A stretch of 64,000 nt of DNA from Pseudomonas siliginis (GCF_019145195.1 NZ_JAHSTW010000004.1:62001-126000); one strand, 5' to 3'; positions 20,579-30,170 are shown, counted from the stretch's first letter. Numbers and translations are program-made. The notes: generated from the letters alone by a model not told the origin.

Positions 20579-22411
20579 TCAGTCGATGCCGACAAACCCG
20601 CCGGTCTGGTGCGCCCACAACCGTGCATACAAGCCACGATGGGCGAGCAGTTCGGCGTGGGTGCCGCTCTCGGCGATCTTGCCGTTTTCCAGCACCACCA
20701 GACGGTCCATGCGCGCGATGGTCGAGAGACGGTGGGCGATGGCGATCACGGTTTTGCCCTGCATCAAGGTCTCGAGGCTTTCCTGAATCGCCGCTTCAAC
20801 CTCCGAGTCCAGCGCCGAAGTGGCTTCGTCCATGATCAGGATCGGCGCGTCCTTGAGCAGTACCCGCGCAATCGCGATGCGCTGGCGCTGACCGCCCGAC
20901 AGTTTCACCCCGCGCTCGCCGACATGCGCATCGAAACCGGTGCGGCCTTCAGCGTCGGACAGCAGTGGAATGAACTCATCGGCGCGAGCCTTGTGCACCG
21001 CCTCCCACAGTTCGGCGTCGGTGGCGTCGGGTTTGCCGTAAAGCAAGTTGTCGCGGATCGATCGGTGCAACAGCGAGGTGTCCTGAGTGATCATGCCGAT
21101 CCGCGCACGCAGGCTTTCCTGGCCGACGTCGGCGATGTTCTGCCCATCGATCAGGATGCGCCCGCCCTCGACGTCGTATAGGCGCAGCAACAGGTTGACC
21201 AGGGTTGATTTGCCGGCGCCGGACGGGCCGATCAAACCGATTTTTTCCCCCGGTTTGATGTTCAGGTTGAGGTCGCCGATGATCCCGCGCTTCTTGCCGT
21301 AGTGAAAATCCACGTGCTCGAAACGCACTTCGCCCGAGGCCACGGCCAGCGGTTTGGCCTGCTCGCGGTCGGTGACGCTGACCGGTTGCGAAATGGTGCG
21401 CAGACCGTCCTGGACCATGCCGATGTTTTCGAAAATGCCGGTGACCACCCACATGATCCAGCCGGACATGTTGACGATACGAATCACCAGGCCGGTGGCC
21501 AGGGCAATCGCGCCGACGGTGATCAGCGACTGCGTCCACAGCCACAATGCCAGCGCCGTGGTGCCTACGATCAGCAGGCCGTTCATCGCGGTAATCGCCA
21601 CGTCCATGCTGGTCACCACGCGACCGGCCATCTGCGCTTTGACGGTCTGTTCTTCGATGGCTTCCTTGGCGTAGTGCTGTTCGAAGTTGGTGTGGGCGAA
21701 CAGTTTCAGCGTGGCGATGTTGGTGTAGCCGTCGACGATACGGCCCATCAATTTCGAGCGCGCGTCAGAGGCTTCCACCGAACGCTCTTTCACGCGCGGC
21801 ACGAAGTAATACAGCGCGCCGATGTAGGCAACGATCCAGGTCAGCAACGGGATCATCAGGCGCCAGTCGGCTTCGGCGAACAGCACCAGCGAGCTGATCG
21901 CATAGATCACCACGTGCCACAGAGCATCCACCGCTTGCACGGCGGAATCGCGCAGCGAGTTGCCGGTCTGCATGATGCGCTGGGCGATGCGCCCGGCGAA
22001 GTCGTTCTGGAAGAAATTCAGGCTCTGCTTGAGCACGTAACTGTGGTTCTGCCAGCGGATCATGCTGGTCATGCCGGGGCTCAGGGTCTGATGCACCAGC
22101 AGATCGTGCAGGCCGAAGAAAATCGGTCGCAACACCAGGGCGACCACCAGCATCCAGGTCAATTCGAGGGCGTGGTCGCTGAAGAAATTCGGGTTGGGCG
22201 TGCCTTGGGCCAGATCGATGATGCGGCTCAGGTAACTGAACAGCGCTACTTCGATCAACGCGGCGAACAGGCCAACCACGAGCAGGGCGGCGAAGCTCGG
22301 CCAGACCTGCTTCAGGTAATAGGTATAGAAGGGCCAGACGCGGTCCGGCGGAGACGCCGTCGGGGCGTCGCGGAAGATATCGATCAGTTGTTCGAAACGG
22401 CGATAGAGCAT
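20579..22411 (-). CDS. ABC exporter, fused permease/ATPase (MsbA-like half transporter)
   Basis: 610 residues. The N-terminal part carries six transmembrane helices (about residues 35-330). The C-terminal nucleotide-binding domain has Walker A GPSGAGKS, signature LSGGQRQRIAIARVL, Walker B ILIMDEATSALD and the H-loop in AIAHRLSTI. Half transporters of this type dimerise and export lipids, peptides or drugs. It lies downstream of ppiA with an 88-base gap and may be the last gene of a hydrolase-ppiA-ABC transcription unit. Nothing in the sequence fixes the substrate. The initiation site lacks a strong Shine-Dalgarno. Confidence 0.92.
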   Translation of the reverse strand: MLYRRFEQLIDIFRDAPTASPPDRVWPFYTYYLKQVWPSFAALLVVGLFAALIEVALFSYLSRIIDLAQGTPNPNFFSDHALELTWMLVVALVLRPIFFGLHDLLVHQTLSPGMTSMIRWQNHSYVLKQSLNFFQNDFAGRIAQRIMQTGNSLRDSAVQAVDALWHVVIYAISSLVLFAEADWRLMIPLLTWIVAYIGALYYFVPRVKERSVEASDARSKLMGRIVDGYTNIATLKLFAHTNFEQHYAKEAIEEQTVKAQMAGRVVTSMDVAITAMNGLLIVGTTALALWLWTQSLITVGAIALATGLVIRIVNMSGWIMWVVTGIFENIGMVQDGLRTISQPVSVTDREQAKPLAVASGEVRFEHVDFHYGKKRGIIGDLNLNIKPGEKIGLIGPSGAGKSTLVNLLLRLYDVEGGRILIDGQNIADVGQESLRARIGMITQDTSLLHRSIRDNLLYGKPDATDAELWEAVHKARADEFIPLLSDAEGRTGFDAHVGERGVKLSGGQRQRIAIARVLLKDAPILIMDEATSALDSEVEAAIQESLETLMQGKTVIAIAHRLSTIARMDRLVVLENGKIAESGTHAELLAHRGLYARLWAHQTGGFVGID

Positions 22412-22499
22412 CAGATAACCGCCCGGAATCCGGGCTCTCCTTTTATCAGTGCGAGCGGCGCAGGCTCAGCCCCACGCCGCTCGATATGCCCGGCGAAAC

Positions 22500-23063
22500 T
22501 CAGTCGATGCGCTTGGCAGACTTGATGATCACAGGGTCGACAGGCACGTTTTGCATGCCGCTTTTGGTGGTGGTCTGCGAGTTGACGATGATGTCCACGA
22601 CATCCATGCCCTTGACCACTTTGGCGAACACCGCGTAACCAGCGTCACGGCCCGGATCGAGGAATGCGTTGTCGGCAACGTTGATGAAGAACTGGCTGGT
22701 CGCCGAATCAGGGTTGGAAGTACGCGCCATCGACAGGGTCCCACGAACGTTGTGCAGGCCATTGCTGGCCTCGTTCTTGATCGGCGCCTTGGTTTCTTTC
22801 TGTTGCATCTGCTGGGTGAAGCCGCCGCCCTGAGCCATGAAGCCCGGGATCACGCGGTGGAAAATGGTGTTGTTGTAGAAACCGCTGTCGACGTATTCAA
22901 GGAAGTTCTTCGTGCTGATCGGTGCCTTGACCGGGTCCAGTTCGATTTCGATCTGGCCGTTGGTGGTGTCCAGCAGCACGTGGGGCGCCTTGGCCGGGGT
23001 AGCAGCCATCAGGTTGGCGGCAAACAGTACGGAGCCGGCGGCGAGGGCGAGTTTTTTCAGCAT
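22500..23063 (-). CDS. ppiA: Periplasmic peptidyl-prolyl cis-trans isomerase A (cyclophilin)
   Basis: 187 residues. The signal peptide ([20 protein letters not shown], then ATPA) directs it to the periplasm. The cyclophilin core carries [14 protein letters not shown] with the catalytic Arg70, then [20 protein letters not shown] and [11 protein letters not shown]. It speeds proline isomerisation during envelope protein folding. The start lies 3 bases after the stop of the alpha/beta hydrolase gene, so the two are co-transcribed. The length agrees with E. coli PpiA (190). Confidence 0.95.
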   Translation of the reverse strand: MLKKLALAAGSVLFAANLMAATPAKAPHVLLDTTNGQIEIELDPVKAPISTKNFLEYVDSGFYNNTIFHRVIPGFMAQGGGFTQQMQQKETKAPIKNEASNGLHNVRGTLSMARTSNPDSATSQFFINVADNAFLDPGRDAGYAVFAKVVKGMDVVDIIVNSQTTTKSGMQNVPVDPVIIKSAKRID

Positions 23064-23066
23064 GGG

Positions 23067-23870
23067 TCAGTGATCCTGAGAGTGAAGGTCGGCTGTGGCG
23101 AGAAAATCCAGCAGCGTTTGATTGAAGCGTTCGGGTTGATCGAGCGGGGTGGCATGGCGCGAGTCGGCGATGACCACCAGCCGCGCATCCGGCAACAGTT
23201 TTACATAGGTTTCTTTTAACGCCACCGGTGTGTAGTCACGGTCGGCGCTGATGACGAGCGTTGGACAGGACACCCGGGAAAGTCGTTCCTGAACGCCCCA
23301 GCCCACGATCGCATCGAAGCTGGCGAGATAAGCACGTTTGTCGTTTTTTGCCCAGCGTTCGGCCATTTTCCGTCGCAGATCGGCCTGTTCCGGCTTGGGG
23401 AAAAGTTTGCTGCCGAGGGCTTTGCCGATGGTTTCCAGGCTGAGCAGGCGCATCAGGCTCCAGCGTTTGAACCACTGCCAGTAGTCGTCGCGGGTGCGCA
23501 ATTTGACTTGTGGCGCGCTGTTGACGATGGTCAGGCTCTTGAGCGCCTGAGGCTGATCGACGGCCAGTTGAAAGCCGATCATCCCGCCCATCGACAGCCC
23601 GACGTAGTGCACCGGGCCGAGGCGCAGGTGCTCGATCAAGGCCAGCAGGTCGGCGCTGAACCCGGCAATGCTGTAGCGCTCGCGGGGTTTGTCCGAGCGC
23701 CCGTGGCCGCGAATGTCCGGGACGATTACCCGGTAGTGCGCGGCCAGCGCCGGGATCTGCATTTCCCAGTCCAGGGTGCTCGAGCCGAGCCCGTGAACCA
23801 GCAGCAACGGCGCACCGTGGCCATATTCCTCGTAGTGCAGGTTGCAACCTTCGTGCTCGAAATACGCCAT
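23067..23870 (-). CDS. Alpha/beta hydrolase
   Basis: 267 residues. The oxyanion HG motif is in LLVHGLGSSTLDW, the nucleophile elbow is GLSMGG (Ser near residue 95), the acid is in SADRDYTP, and the catalytic His is in ADSRHATPLDQP near residue 245. The layout resembles 3-oxoadipate enol-lactonase or esterase members, but there is no catabolic operon around it, so a general esterase or lactonase role is all that can be said. No signal peptide. It is the first gene of a probable operon with ppiA, and 14 bases separate it from the upstream LysR gene on the same strand. Confidence 0.88.
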   Translation of the reverse strand: MAYFEHEGCNLHYEEYGHGAPLLLVHGLGSSTLDWEMQIPALAAHYRVIVPDIRGHGRSDKPRERYSIAGFSADLLALIEHLRLGPVHYVGLSMGGMIGFQLAVDQPQALKSLTIVNSAPQVKLRTRDDYWQWFKRWSLMRLLSLETIGKALGSKLFPKPEQADLRRKMAERWAKNDKRAYLASFDAIVGWGVQERLSRVSCPTLVISADRDYTPVALKETYVKLLPDARLVVIADSRHATPLDQPERFNQTLLDFLATADLHSQDH

Positions 23871-23884
23871 CGGTGAACTCCGTG

Positions 23885-24808
23885 TCAGGCTTGTTCAGGT
23901 GCGGCGAACGGTGCGTCCAGCGGCAAGGTGTCGAAGGTGCGCAGCAGTTCAATGAGGATTTGCGTGGCCGGGCCCAGGGGTTTGTCCTTGTTCGAATACA
24001 GATAGAAGCTCGAATTGCGGCTGCCGCCTCGATCCAACGGTAGCAGCTTGAGCGAACCATCCTTCAATTCGCGGTCGATCATGTGCCGCGGTAGCCAGGC
24101 AAATCCCAGGCCGCTGCTGACAAAGGTCGCGGCGGTGGCGAGGCTGCCGACGGTCCAGCGCTGCTCGGCGCCGAGCCAGCCGACATCGCGCGGTTGCTGG
24201 CGACCGGAGTCGCGGATCACCACTTGCATCTGGGTTTCCAGATCCTGAAAGCTCAGCTCGCGGTTGAGCCGATGCAGAGGGTGATCAGGATGGGCAACGG
24301 CGACGAACTCGACATCACTCAATTCCGCACCCAGGTAGCCGGGAATGCTCAGTCCGGTGATTGCCAGGTCCGCCACGCCTTCGAGCAGCACTTCCTCGAC
24401 GCCCGACAACACTTCCTCGCGCAGACGCACGCGGCAGCCGCGACTCTGCGGCATGAACGCGGTCAGGGCACGGACGATCCGCGCGCTCGGGTAGGCCGCA
24501 TCGACCACCAGCCGCACTTCCGCTTCCCAGCCTTGCTCCATGTGATGGGCGAGGTCTTCGAGTTGGCTGGCCTGTTTGACCAATTGCCGCGAACGGCGCA
24601 GCAATACGCCGCCGGCCTCGGTGAGCACGGCTTTGCGCCCGTCGATGCGCAGCAACGGCACACCGAGCTGATCCTGCATGCGGGCGACGGTGTAGCTCAC
24701 CGACGATTGCGAACGGTGCAGGGCCTCGGCGGCCTGGGCGAATCCGCCGTGGTCGACCACGGCCTGCAACGTTCGCCATTGATCAAGGGTCACGCGGGGC
24801 GCTTTCAT
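23885..24808 (-). CDS. LysR-family transcriptional regulator
   Basis: 307 residues. The N-terminal winged helix-turn-helix (GGFAQAAEALHRSQSSVSYT, about residues 18-40) is followed by the effector-binding domain. The ATG is preceded by AGGAGCTATTG. In P. aeruginosa a LysR gene adjoins the acpD/azoR azoreductase gene (PA0784/PA0785, from memory), so this protein may control azoR at 25405, and perhaps the small secreted protein with which it is divergent (49 bases between starts). It may also be read through into the hydrolase-ppiA genes, only 14 bases downstream. Confidence 0.9.
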   Translation of the reverse strand: MKAPRVTLDQWRTLQAVVDHGGFAQAAEALHRSQSSVSYTVARMQDQLGVPLLRIDGRKAVLTEAGGVLLRRSRQLVKQASQLEDLAHHMEQGWEAEVRLVVDAAYPSARIVRALTAFMPQSRGCRVRLREEVLSGVEEVLLEGVADLAITGLSIPGYLGAELSDVEFVAVAHPDHPLHRLNRELSFQDLETQMQVVIRDSGRQQPRDVGWLGAEQRWTVGSLATAATFVSSGLGFAWLPRHMIDRELKDGSLKLLPLDRGGSRNSSFYLYSNKDKPLGPATQILIELLRTFDTLPLDAPFAAPEQA

Positions 24809-24857
24809 CAATAGCTCCTCTTGTCCTAAGCTGGCCGTCCCTCATGGAGACTGCCGA

Positions 24858-25172
24858 ATGAAAAAATTCTGTTGTGTGGTGCTGGCGCTGCTGCCGTTGA
24901 CCGCGTTTGCCTATCCGATCGATGTGCAAAAGGATCTCAACGGCATGAAGATCGACTACGAGACTTACGACACGGACAACGACATCGGCTCGATCCGCGT
25001 GGCCAACTACGGTGATGTCGACGCGACCTGCCGTGCGGTGTTCAGCAACGGCCCGGAAGCACCACGCACGCGCAGCATCGATGTGCCGGCCGGCAAGCAT
25101 AAAAACGCCACGGCGAAGTTCACCCGCGAGATCATCAAGCTGCGCATCAAACTGACCTGCACCCCGAAATAA
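24858..25172 (+). CDS. Small secreted protein of unknown function (104 aa)
   Basis: A clear signal peptide (MKKFCCVVLALLPLTAFAYP, cleaved after AFA) and a mature part of about 86 residues rich in beta structure. Two cysteines (ATCRAVF and LTCTPK) could form a periplasmic disulfide. Homologues in Pseudomonas have, as I recall, sometimes been labelled 3-phosphoglycerate kinase; nothing in a 104-residue exported protein supports that. It is divergent from the LysR gene and upstream of azoR, separated from it by a REP doublet. Function unknown. Confidence 0.82.
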   Translation: MKKFCCVVLALLPLTAFAYPIDVQKDLNGMKIDYETYDTDNDIGSIRVANYGDVDATCRAVFSNGPEAPRTRSIDVPAGKHKNATAKFTREIIKLRIKLTCTPK

Positions 25173-25182
25173 CGCTATTTCC

Positions 25183-25273
25183 CTGTGGGAGCGAGCCTGC
25201 TCGCGAGGACGGAGTGTCATCCAGAGATGATGTGACTGACATTCCGCTTTCGCGAGCAGGCTCGCTCCCACAG
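25183..25273. repeat. REP doublet, 91-bp form
   Basis: Complete inverted pair (CTGTGGGAGCGAGCCTGCTC and its inverse) 10 bases after the small secreted protein stop. Confidence 0.93.
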
Positions 25274-25404
25274 GGGATATGGGTCTAGCTTATAAACGAA
25301 TTTATCGATGGGTTACAGCGGATATTTGCGCTTTTTCATCGATTCAGCTCTGTTTAACCTTCACTCCATCGACTTACAACATATTCGGATGGAGGCTACA
25401 CACC

Positions 25405-26004
25405 ATGTCCCGCGTTCTGATCATCGAAAGCAGTGCCCGCCAGCAAGACTCGGTTTCCCGTCAATTGAGCCAGACCTTCATCGCTCAGTGGAAAGCCGCA
25501 CACCCTGCCGATCAGATCACCGTGCGTGACCTCGCCGCGAACCCGGTGCCGCATCTGGACGCCAACTTGCTGGGCGGCTGGATGAAGCCCGCCGAGCAGC
25601 GCAACGACAGCGAACAGGCGTCGCTGGACCGCTCCAACCAATTGACTGATGAACTGCTTGCCGCCGACGTGCTGGTGCTGGCTGCACCGATGTACAACTT
25701 TGCGATCCCGAGCACGCTCAAGGCCTGGCTTGACCATGTGCTGCGTGCCGGGGTGACCTTCAAGTACACCGAAACCGGCCCGCAAGGTCTGCTCAGCGGC
25801 AAGCGCGCCTTTGTCCTGACCGCTCGCGGTGGTGTGTATGCCGGTGGTCCTGCGGATCATCAGGAACCGTACTTGCGGCAGGTGATGGGTTTCATCGGGA
25901 TCAACGACGTGACTTTTATCCATGCTGAGGGCATGAACCTGGGCGGTGACTTCCAGGAGAAGGGCCTGAATCAGGCCAACGCCAAACTGTCTCAGGTCGC
26001 TTGA
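25405..26004 (+). CDS. azoR: FMN-dependent NADH-azoreductase
   Basis: 199 residues, flavodoxin-like. FMN-phosphate contacts lie in the N-terminal loop ESSARQQDSVSRQL. The family motif APMYNFAIPSTLKAWLDHVL is around residues 93-112, and TARGGVYAGG comes later. It reduces azo compounds and quinones with NAD(P)H as a dimer in the cytoplasm, probably as a detoxification enzyme. The ATG is preceded by GGAGG at a 9-base distance, which decides the start over the long upstream open frame. It is likely controlled by the LysR gene about 600 bases away. Confidence 0.93.
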   Translation: MSRVLIIESSARQQDSVSRQLSQTFIAQWKAAHPADQITVRDLAANPVPHLDANLLGGWMKPAEQRNDSEQASLDRSNQLTDELLAADVLVLAAPMYNFAIPSTLKAWLDHVLRAGVTFKYTETGPQGLLSGKRAFVLTARGGVYAGGPADHQEPYLRQVMGFIGINDVTFIHAEGMNLGGDFQEKGLNQANAKLSQVA

Positions 26005-26112
26005 TCGGTTAATCGCCAGATAATCGCCGATTGTTTAAGTGACCTGGCGCAACCCCTTCAAGGTTCCACGCGCATCGAACCTCCCTTTGCACTTTTGCTC
26101 CTGAGTGCTGTA

Positions 26113-26150
26113 GCCCGATTGAACGCTTTAGCGAGATCGGGCTTTTTTTT
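26113..26150 (+). terminator. Rho-independent terminator after azoR
   Basis: Stem GCCCGAT/ATCGGGC followed by eight T residues. Confidence 0.85.
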
Positions 26151-26181
26151 GTCTGCGATTTGACGAAAACACATAGCTCGT

Positions 26182-26270
26182 TGTGGGAGCGAGCCTGCTC
26201 GCGAAAGCGGTGTCTCAGAAAAGTATCTGCCGTCTGACTCGCTGCCTTCGCGAGGAGCCGCGCTCCTACC
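26182..26270. repeat. REP doublet with a degenerate right arm
   Basis: The left arm is canonical. The right arm reads CTTCGCGAGGAGCCGCGCTC, with several changes from the usual sequence, suggesting decay or a different REP subclass. Confidence 0.8.
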
Positions 26271-26348
26271 GGTTATTTGTGTTTCCGGCTATTCGCAGTG
26301 AGCGGCAAAACCCGCTATCGTCGCCGCCATTCGATTTTCGAGGCGAGC

Positions 26349-27215
26349 ATGGGCTATCTACTTTTTGTCACGCTGATCCAGGCGTTTTCCTTCAGTCTGA
26401 TCGGCGAATACCTGGCCGGGCATGTCGACAGTTACTTCGCGGTGCTGGTGCGTGTGGTGCTGGCCGGGCTGGTGTTTATTCCGCTGACGCGCTGGCGTTC
26501 GGTGGAGCCGGCGTTCATGCGTGGCATGTTGCTGATCGGTGCGTTGCAGTTCGGGGTCACTTACGTCTGCCTGTACCTGAGCTTCCGCGTGCTGACGGTG
26601 CCGGAGGTGTTGCTGTTCACCATTCTCACGCCGCTGCACGTGACGTTGATCGAAGACGCGCTGAACCGCCGCTTCAACCCGTGGGCATTGATTGCTGCGC
26701 TGGTGGCAGTCGGCGGTGCGGCGGTGATTCGCTTCGACAGCATCAGTCCCGACTTCTTCATGGGCTTCCTGCTGCTGCAACTGGCCAACTTCACTTATGC
26801 CGCCGGGCAGGTCCTGTACAAGCATCTGGTGGCGAAGCATCCGAGTGATCTGCCGCATTACCGCCGCTTCGGTTATTTCTACCTCGGTGCATTGGCGGTT
26901 GTGCTGCCAGCGTTCCTGTTGTTCGGCAAGTCGAACTTTCTCCCGGAAGCGCCGTTGCAATGGGGCGTGTTGCTGTTTCTCGGACTGGTCTCGACTGCGT
27001 TGGGTCTGTACTGGTGGAACAAGGGCGCGTGCATGGTCAACGGCGGAACACTGGCGGTGATGAACAACCTGCACGTGCCGGTGGGATTGCTGTTGAATCT
27101 GCTGATCTGGAATCAGCATGAGGAACTGGGGCGGTTGTTCCTTGGCGGGGGTGTGATTCTGGCAGCGGTGTGGATCAGCCGGTTGGGCATCCGCAGATCC
27201 CCGGCCGCCGCATAA
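26349..27215 (+). CDS. EamA-type carboxylate/amino acid/amine transporter
   Basis: 288 residues with about ten transmembrane segments in two EamA repeats. The start MGYLLFVTLIQAFSFSLIGE and the segment GLVSTALGLYWWNKGACMVN match the subfamily that NCBI calls carboxylate/amino acid/amine transporter, related to E. coli YicL. Export from the cytoplasm is likely; the substrate is unknown. The ATG follows GAGGCGAGC. The gene stands between two REP doublets and is probably monocistronic. Confidence 0.86.
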   Translation: MGYLLFVTLIQAFSFSLIGEYLAGHVDSYFAVLVRVVLAGLVFIPLTRWRSVEPAFMRGMLLIGALQFGVTYVCLYLSFRVLTVPEVLLFTILTPLHVTLIEDALNRRFNPWALIAALVAVGGAAVIRFDSISPDFFMGFLLLQLANFTYAAGQVLYKHLVAKHPSDLPHYRRFGYFYLGALAVVLPAFLLFGKSNFLPEAPLQWGVLLFLGLVSTALGLYWWNKGACMVNGGTLAVMNNLHVPVGLLLNLLIWNQHEELGRLFLGGGVILAAVWISRLGIRRSPAAA

Positions 27216-27218
27216 CCC

Positions 27219-27308
27219 CTGTGGGAGCGAGCCTGCTCGCGAAGGCGTTGGGTCAGATAAGTATGGGTCGACTGACACATTGCATTCGCGAGCAGGCTCG
27301 CTCCCACA
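27219..27308. repeat. REP doublet, 90-bp form
   Basis: Complete inverted pair starting 3 bases after the transporter stop; convergent context. Confidence 0.93.
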
Positions 27309-27321
27309 TTGGATCTTTGGG

Positions 27322-28620
27322 TTACATCAGGTGTTTTTCCGGCTCGGGAATACTCGCCGAGCCCAGCACCGCCGGCAGCAAGCCTGCGCGCAAATCCCCG
27401 CCACTCGGCTGTTGATACAGACTCAAGCCAAACTCCGGCAACACCGCCAGCAGGTAATCGAAAATATCCCCCTGAATCCGCTCGTAATCGGCCCACACCG
27501 TGGTGCGGGTGAAGCAGTAGATTTCCAGCGGAATGCCCTGCGCGGTGGTTTGCATCTGCCGGACCATGCAGGTCATGTTCGGCTGAATCTCCGGGTGACT
27601 CTTCAGATACGCCAGCGCATAGGCGCGGAAGGTGCCGATATTGGTCATGCGCCGGCGGTTGGCCGACATCGCCGCGACATTGCCCTGGGCCTCATTCCAG
27701 GCCTTGAGCTCGGCTTTCTTGCGGCCCATGTAGTCGGTCAGCAGGTGCACCTGCGAGAGCTTTTCTTCCTCGTCGTCGCGGATGAAGCGCACGCCGCTGG
27801 CATCGATGAACAGGCTGCGCTTGATCCGCCGACCGCCGGACTGCTGCATGCCGCGCCAGTTCTTGAACGACTCGGACATCAGCCGCCAGGTCGGGATCGA
27901 GACGATCGTCTTGTCGAAGTTCTGCACTTTGACCGTGTGCAACGTGATGTCGACCACGTCGCCATCGGCGCCGACTTGTGGCATTTCGATCCAGTCGCCG
28001 ACCCGCAGCATGTCGTTGCTGGTCAGCTGCACGCTGGCGACGAATGACAGCAGGGTGTCCTTGTAGACCAATAGAATCACCGCCGACATCGCACCCAGCC
28101 CCGACAGCAGCAACAGCGGCGAGCGGTCGATCAGGGTGGCGACGATGATGATCGCGCCGAACACGTACAAAACCATTTTCGCCAGTTGCACGTAGCCTTT
28201 GATCGAGCGCGTGCGGGCGTGCTCGGTGCGGGCATAGATGTCGAGCAGGGCGTTGAGCAGGGCGCTGACCGCCAGCAGCAGGAACAGAATGGTGAAGGCC
28301 AGCGCGACGTTGCCGAGGAAATTCATCGCGGTTTTGCTCAGCTCCGGCACCAGGTGCAGGCCGAACTGGATCACCAGCGACGGCGTCATCTGCGCCAGTC
28401 GTTGAAACACCTTGTTGTGGCGAAAGTCGTTGATCCAGTGCAGCGCCGGCTGGCGGCCGAGCATGCGGCTGGCGTGCAGGATCAGGTAACGCGCCACCCG
28501 TCCGAGCACCAGCGCGATGACCAGCAGCACCAGCAGCGCCAGTCCCGATTGCAGAAGTGGGTGCTCTTCGAGCGTGCCCCAGAGGCCTTGGGCTTTGAGC
28601 CAGAGCTGTTTGATATCCAT
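27322..28620 (-). CDS. MscS-family mechanosensitive channel (YbdG-like)
   Basis: 432 residues. About five hydrophobic segments occupy residues 20-190, the last (LLLLSGLGAMSAVILLVYKD) being the pore-lining helix of MscS proteins. The beta domain follows (SNDMLRVGDWIEMPQVGADGDVVDI), then a long cytoplasmic tail with an insertion, typical of the YbdG/MscM branch. It should open under hypo-osmotic membrane tension and release solutes. Convergent with the EamA gene; divergent from the DEAD-box gene. Confidence 0.9.
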   Translation of the reverse strand: MDIKQLWLKAQGLWGTLEEHPLLQSGLALLVLLVIALVLGRVARYLILHASRMLGRQPALHWINDFRHNKVFQRLAQMTPSLVIQFGLHLVPELSKTAMNFLGNVALAFTILFLLLAVSALLNALLDIYARTEHARTRSIKGYVQLAKMVLYVFGAIIIVATLIDRSPLLLLSGLGAMSAVILLVYKDTLLSFVASVQLTSNDMLRVGDWIEMPQVGADGDVVDITLHTVKVQNFDKTIVSIPTWRLMSESFKNWRGMQQSGGRRIKRSLFIDASGVRFIRDDEEEKLSQVHLLTDYMGRKKAELKAWNEAQGNVAAMSANRRRMTNIGTFRAYALAYLKSHPEIQPNMTCMVRQMQTTAQGIPLEIYCFTRTTVWADYERIQGDIFDYLLAVLPEFGLSLYQQPSGGDLRAGLLPAVLGSASIPEPEKHLM

Positions 28621-28811
28621 GAGCGAAACGTTTCTTCTGTAAGACGCGAGGGCCGATTAGAGCATTTAAGACGCTGTGTATTGCAGCGAGTGACAAATCG
28701 GGCAACAAAAAAACCACTGATTGTCGCCGTTTGCACAAAGAAACTCGGCCTGAGCGCTCGAAACCGGTAACCTATGCAGCTGTTTTTTTGCATATCTTCG
28801 AGGTAGCACCC

Positions 28812-30152
28812 GTGTTTTCCCAATTCGCCCTGCACGAACGCCTGCTCAAAGCCGTGGCCGAGCTGAAATTTGTCGAGCCAACGCCAGTGCAAGCCGCGGC
28901 CATCCCGCTGGCGCTCCAGGGGCGTGATCTGCGGGTGACGGCGCAAACCGGTAGCGGCAAAACCGCCGCTTTCGTCTTGCCGATCCTCAATCGCCTGATC
29001 GGCCCGGCGAAGATCCGCGTCAGCATCAAGACGCTGATCCTGCTGCCGACCCGTGAACTGGCCCAGCAGACCTTGAAGGAAGTCGAACGCTTCTCGCAGT
29101 TCACTTTCATCAAGTCCGGCCTGATCACTGGCGGCGAAGACTTCAAGGTGCAGGCGGCCATGCTGCGCAAAGTGCCGGACATCCTCATCGGCACCCCGGG
29201 GCGGATGATCGAGCAGCTCAACGCCGGCAACCTCGACCTGAAAGAAGTCGAAGTGCTGGTGCTCGACGAAGCCGACCGCATGCTCGACATGGGCTTCGCC
29301 GAAGACGTGCAGCGTCTGGTCGATGAGTGCCCGAACCGTCAGCAGACCATGCTGTTCTCCGCGACCACCGGCGGTTCAGGTCTGCGCGAGATGATCGCCA
29401 AGGTCCTGAACAACCCTGAGCACCTGCAGCTCAACGCCGTCAGCCAGCTCAACTCGACGACTCGCCAGCAAATCATCACCGCCGACCACAATCAGCACAA
29501 AGAGCAGATTGTGAACTGGCTGCTGGCCAACGAGACCTACCAGAAGGCCATCGTCTTCACCAATACCCGCGCCATGGCCGACCGCATTTACGGCCGTCTC
29601 GTGGCCCAGGAATACAAGGCGTTCGTGCTGCACGGCGAGAAAGACCAGAAGGATCGCAAACTGGCGATCGATCGTCTGAAGCAGGGCGGCGTGAAGATCC
29701 TCGTCGCCACTGACGTTGCGGCCCGTGGTCTGGACGTCGACGGTCTGGATCTGGTGATCAACTTCGACATGCCACGCAGCGGCGACGAATACGTGCACCG
29801 CATCGGTCGTACCGGCCGCGCCGGCAACGATGGCCTGGCGATCTCGCTGATCTGCCACGGCGACTGGAACCTGATGTCGAGCATCGAGCGCTACCTCAAG
29901 CAGAGCTTCGAGCGCCGCACCATCAAGGAAGTCAAAGGCACCTACGGCGGGCCGAAAAAGGTCAAGGCTTCGGGCAAAGCCGTCGGCGTGAAGAAGAAAA
30001 AGACCGACGCCAAGGGCGACAAGAAGAAAACCGCCGCCAAGACGCCGACCAAGCGCAAGAGCGTCAACCGTCCAAAGCCGGATTCTCTGGTGAGCAGCGA
30101 CGGCATGGCCCCGCTCAAGCGTCGTAAGCCAGCCGAGCCTGCGGCTGAGTAA
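28812..30152 (+). CDS. DEAD-box RNA helicase with Lys-rich tail
   Basis: 446 residues from a GTG start (GAGGTAGCACCC precedes it; the conserved sequence begins MFSQFALHERLLKA). Motifs: Q motif EPTPVQ, Walker A AQTGSGKT, PTRELA, TPGR, DEAD, SAT, then TDVAARGLD and HRIGRTGRAG. The last 60 residues are Lys/Ala/Thr-rich (KKKKTDAKGDKKKTAAK), an RNA-binding extension. It is likely involved in ribosome assembly or mRNA turnover in the cold; I cannot choose between named Pseudomonas paralogues. A terminator follows directly. Confidence 0.92.
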   Translation: MFSQFALHERLLKAVAELKFVEPTPVQAAAIPLALQGRDLRVTAQTGSGKTAAFVLPILNRLIGPAKIRVSIKTLILLPTRELAQQTLKEVERFSQFTFIKSGLITGGEDFKVQAAMLRKVPDILIGTPGRMIEQLNAGNLDLKEVEVLVLDEADRMLDMGFAEDVQRLVDECPNRQQTMLFSATTGGSGLREMIAKVLNNPEHLQLNAVSQLNSTTRQQIITADHNQHKEQIVNWLLANETYQKAIVFTNTRAMADRIYGRLVAQEYKAFVLHGEKDQKDRKLAIDRLKQGGVKILVATDVAARGLDVDGLDLVINFDMPRSGDEYVHRIGRTGRAGNDGLAISLICHGDWNLMSSIERYLKQSFERRTIKEVKGTYGGPKKVKASGKAVGVKKKKTDAKGDKKKTAAKTPTKRKSVNRPKPDSLVSSDGMAPLKRRKPAEPAAE

Positions 30153-30170
30153 GCTTTAGCAGCGCATATA

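Larger units (their letters stand above)
26005..26348. other. 344-bp gap: terminator plus degraded REP doublet
   Basis: It holds the azoR terminator (26113-26150) and a REP doublet whose right arm is diverged (26182-26270). The last 75 bases must carry the expression signals of the EamA gene; no clear promoter hexamers seen. Confidence 0.7.

Noticed and set aside
24858-25172. Label 3-phosphoglycerate kinase for the 104-aa protein
   Set aside because: It has a signal peptide, is far too short, and has none of the kinase motifs.
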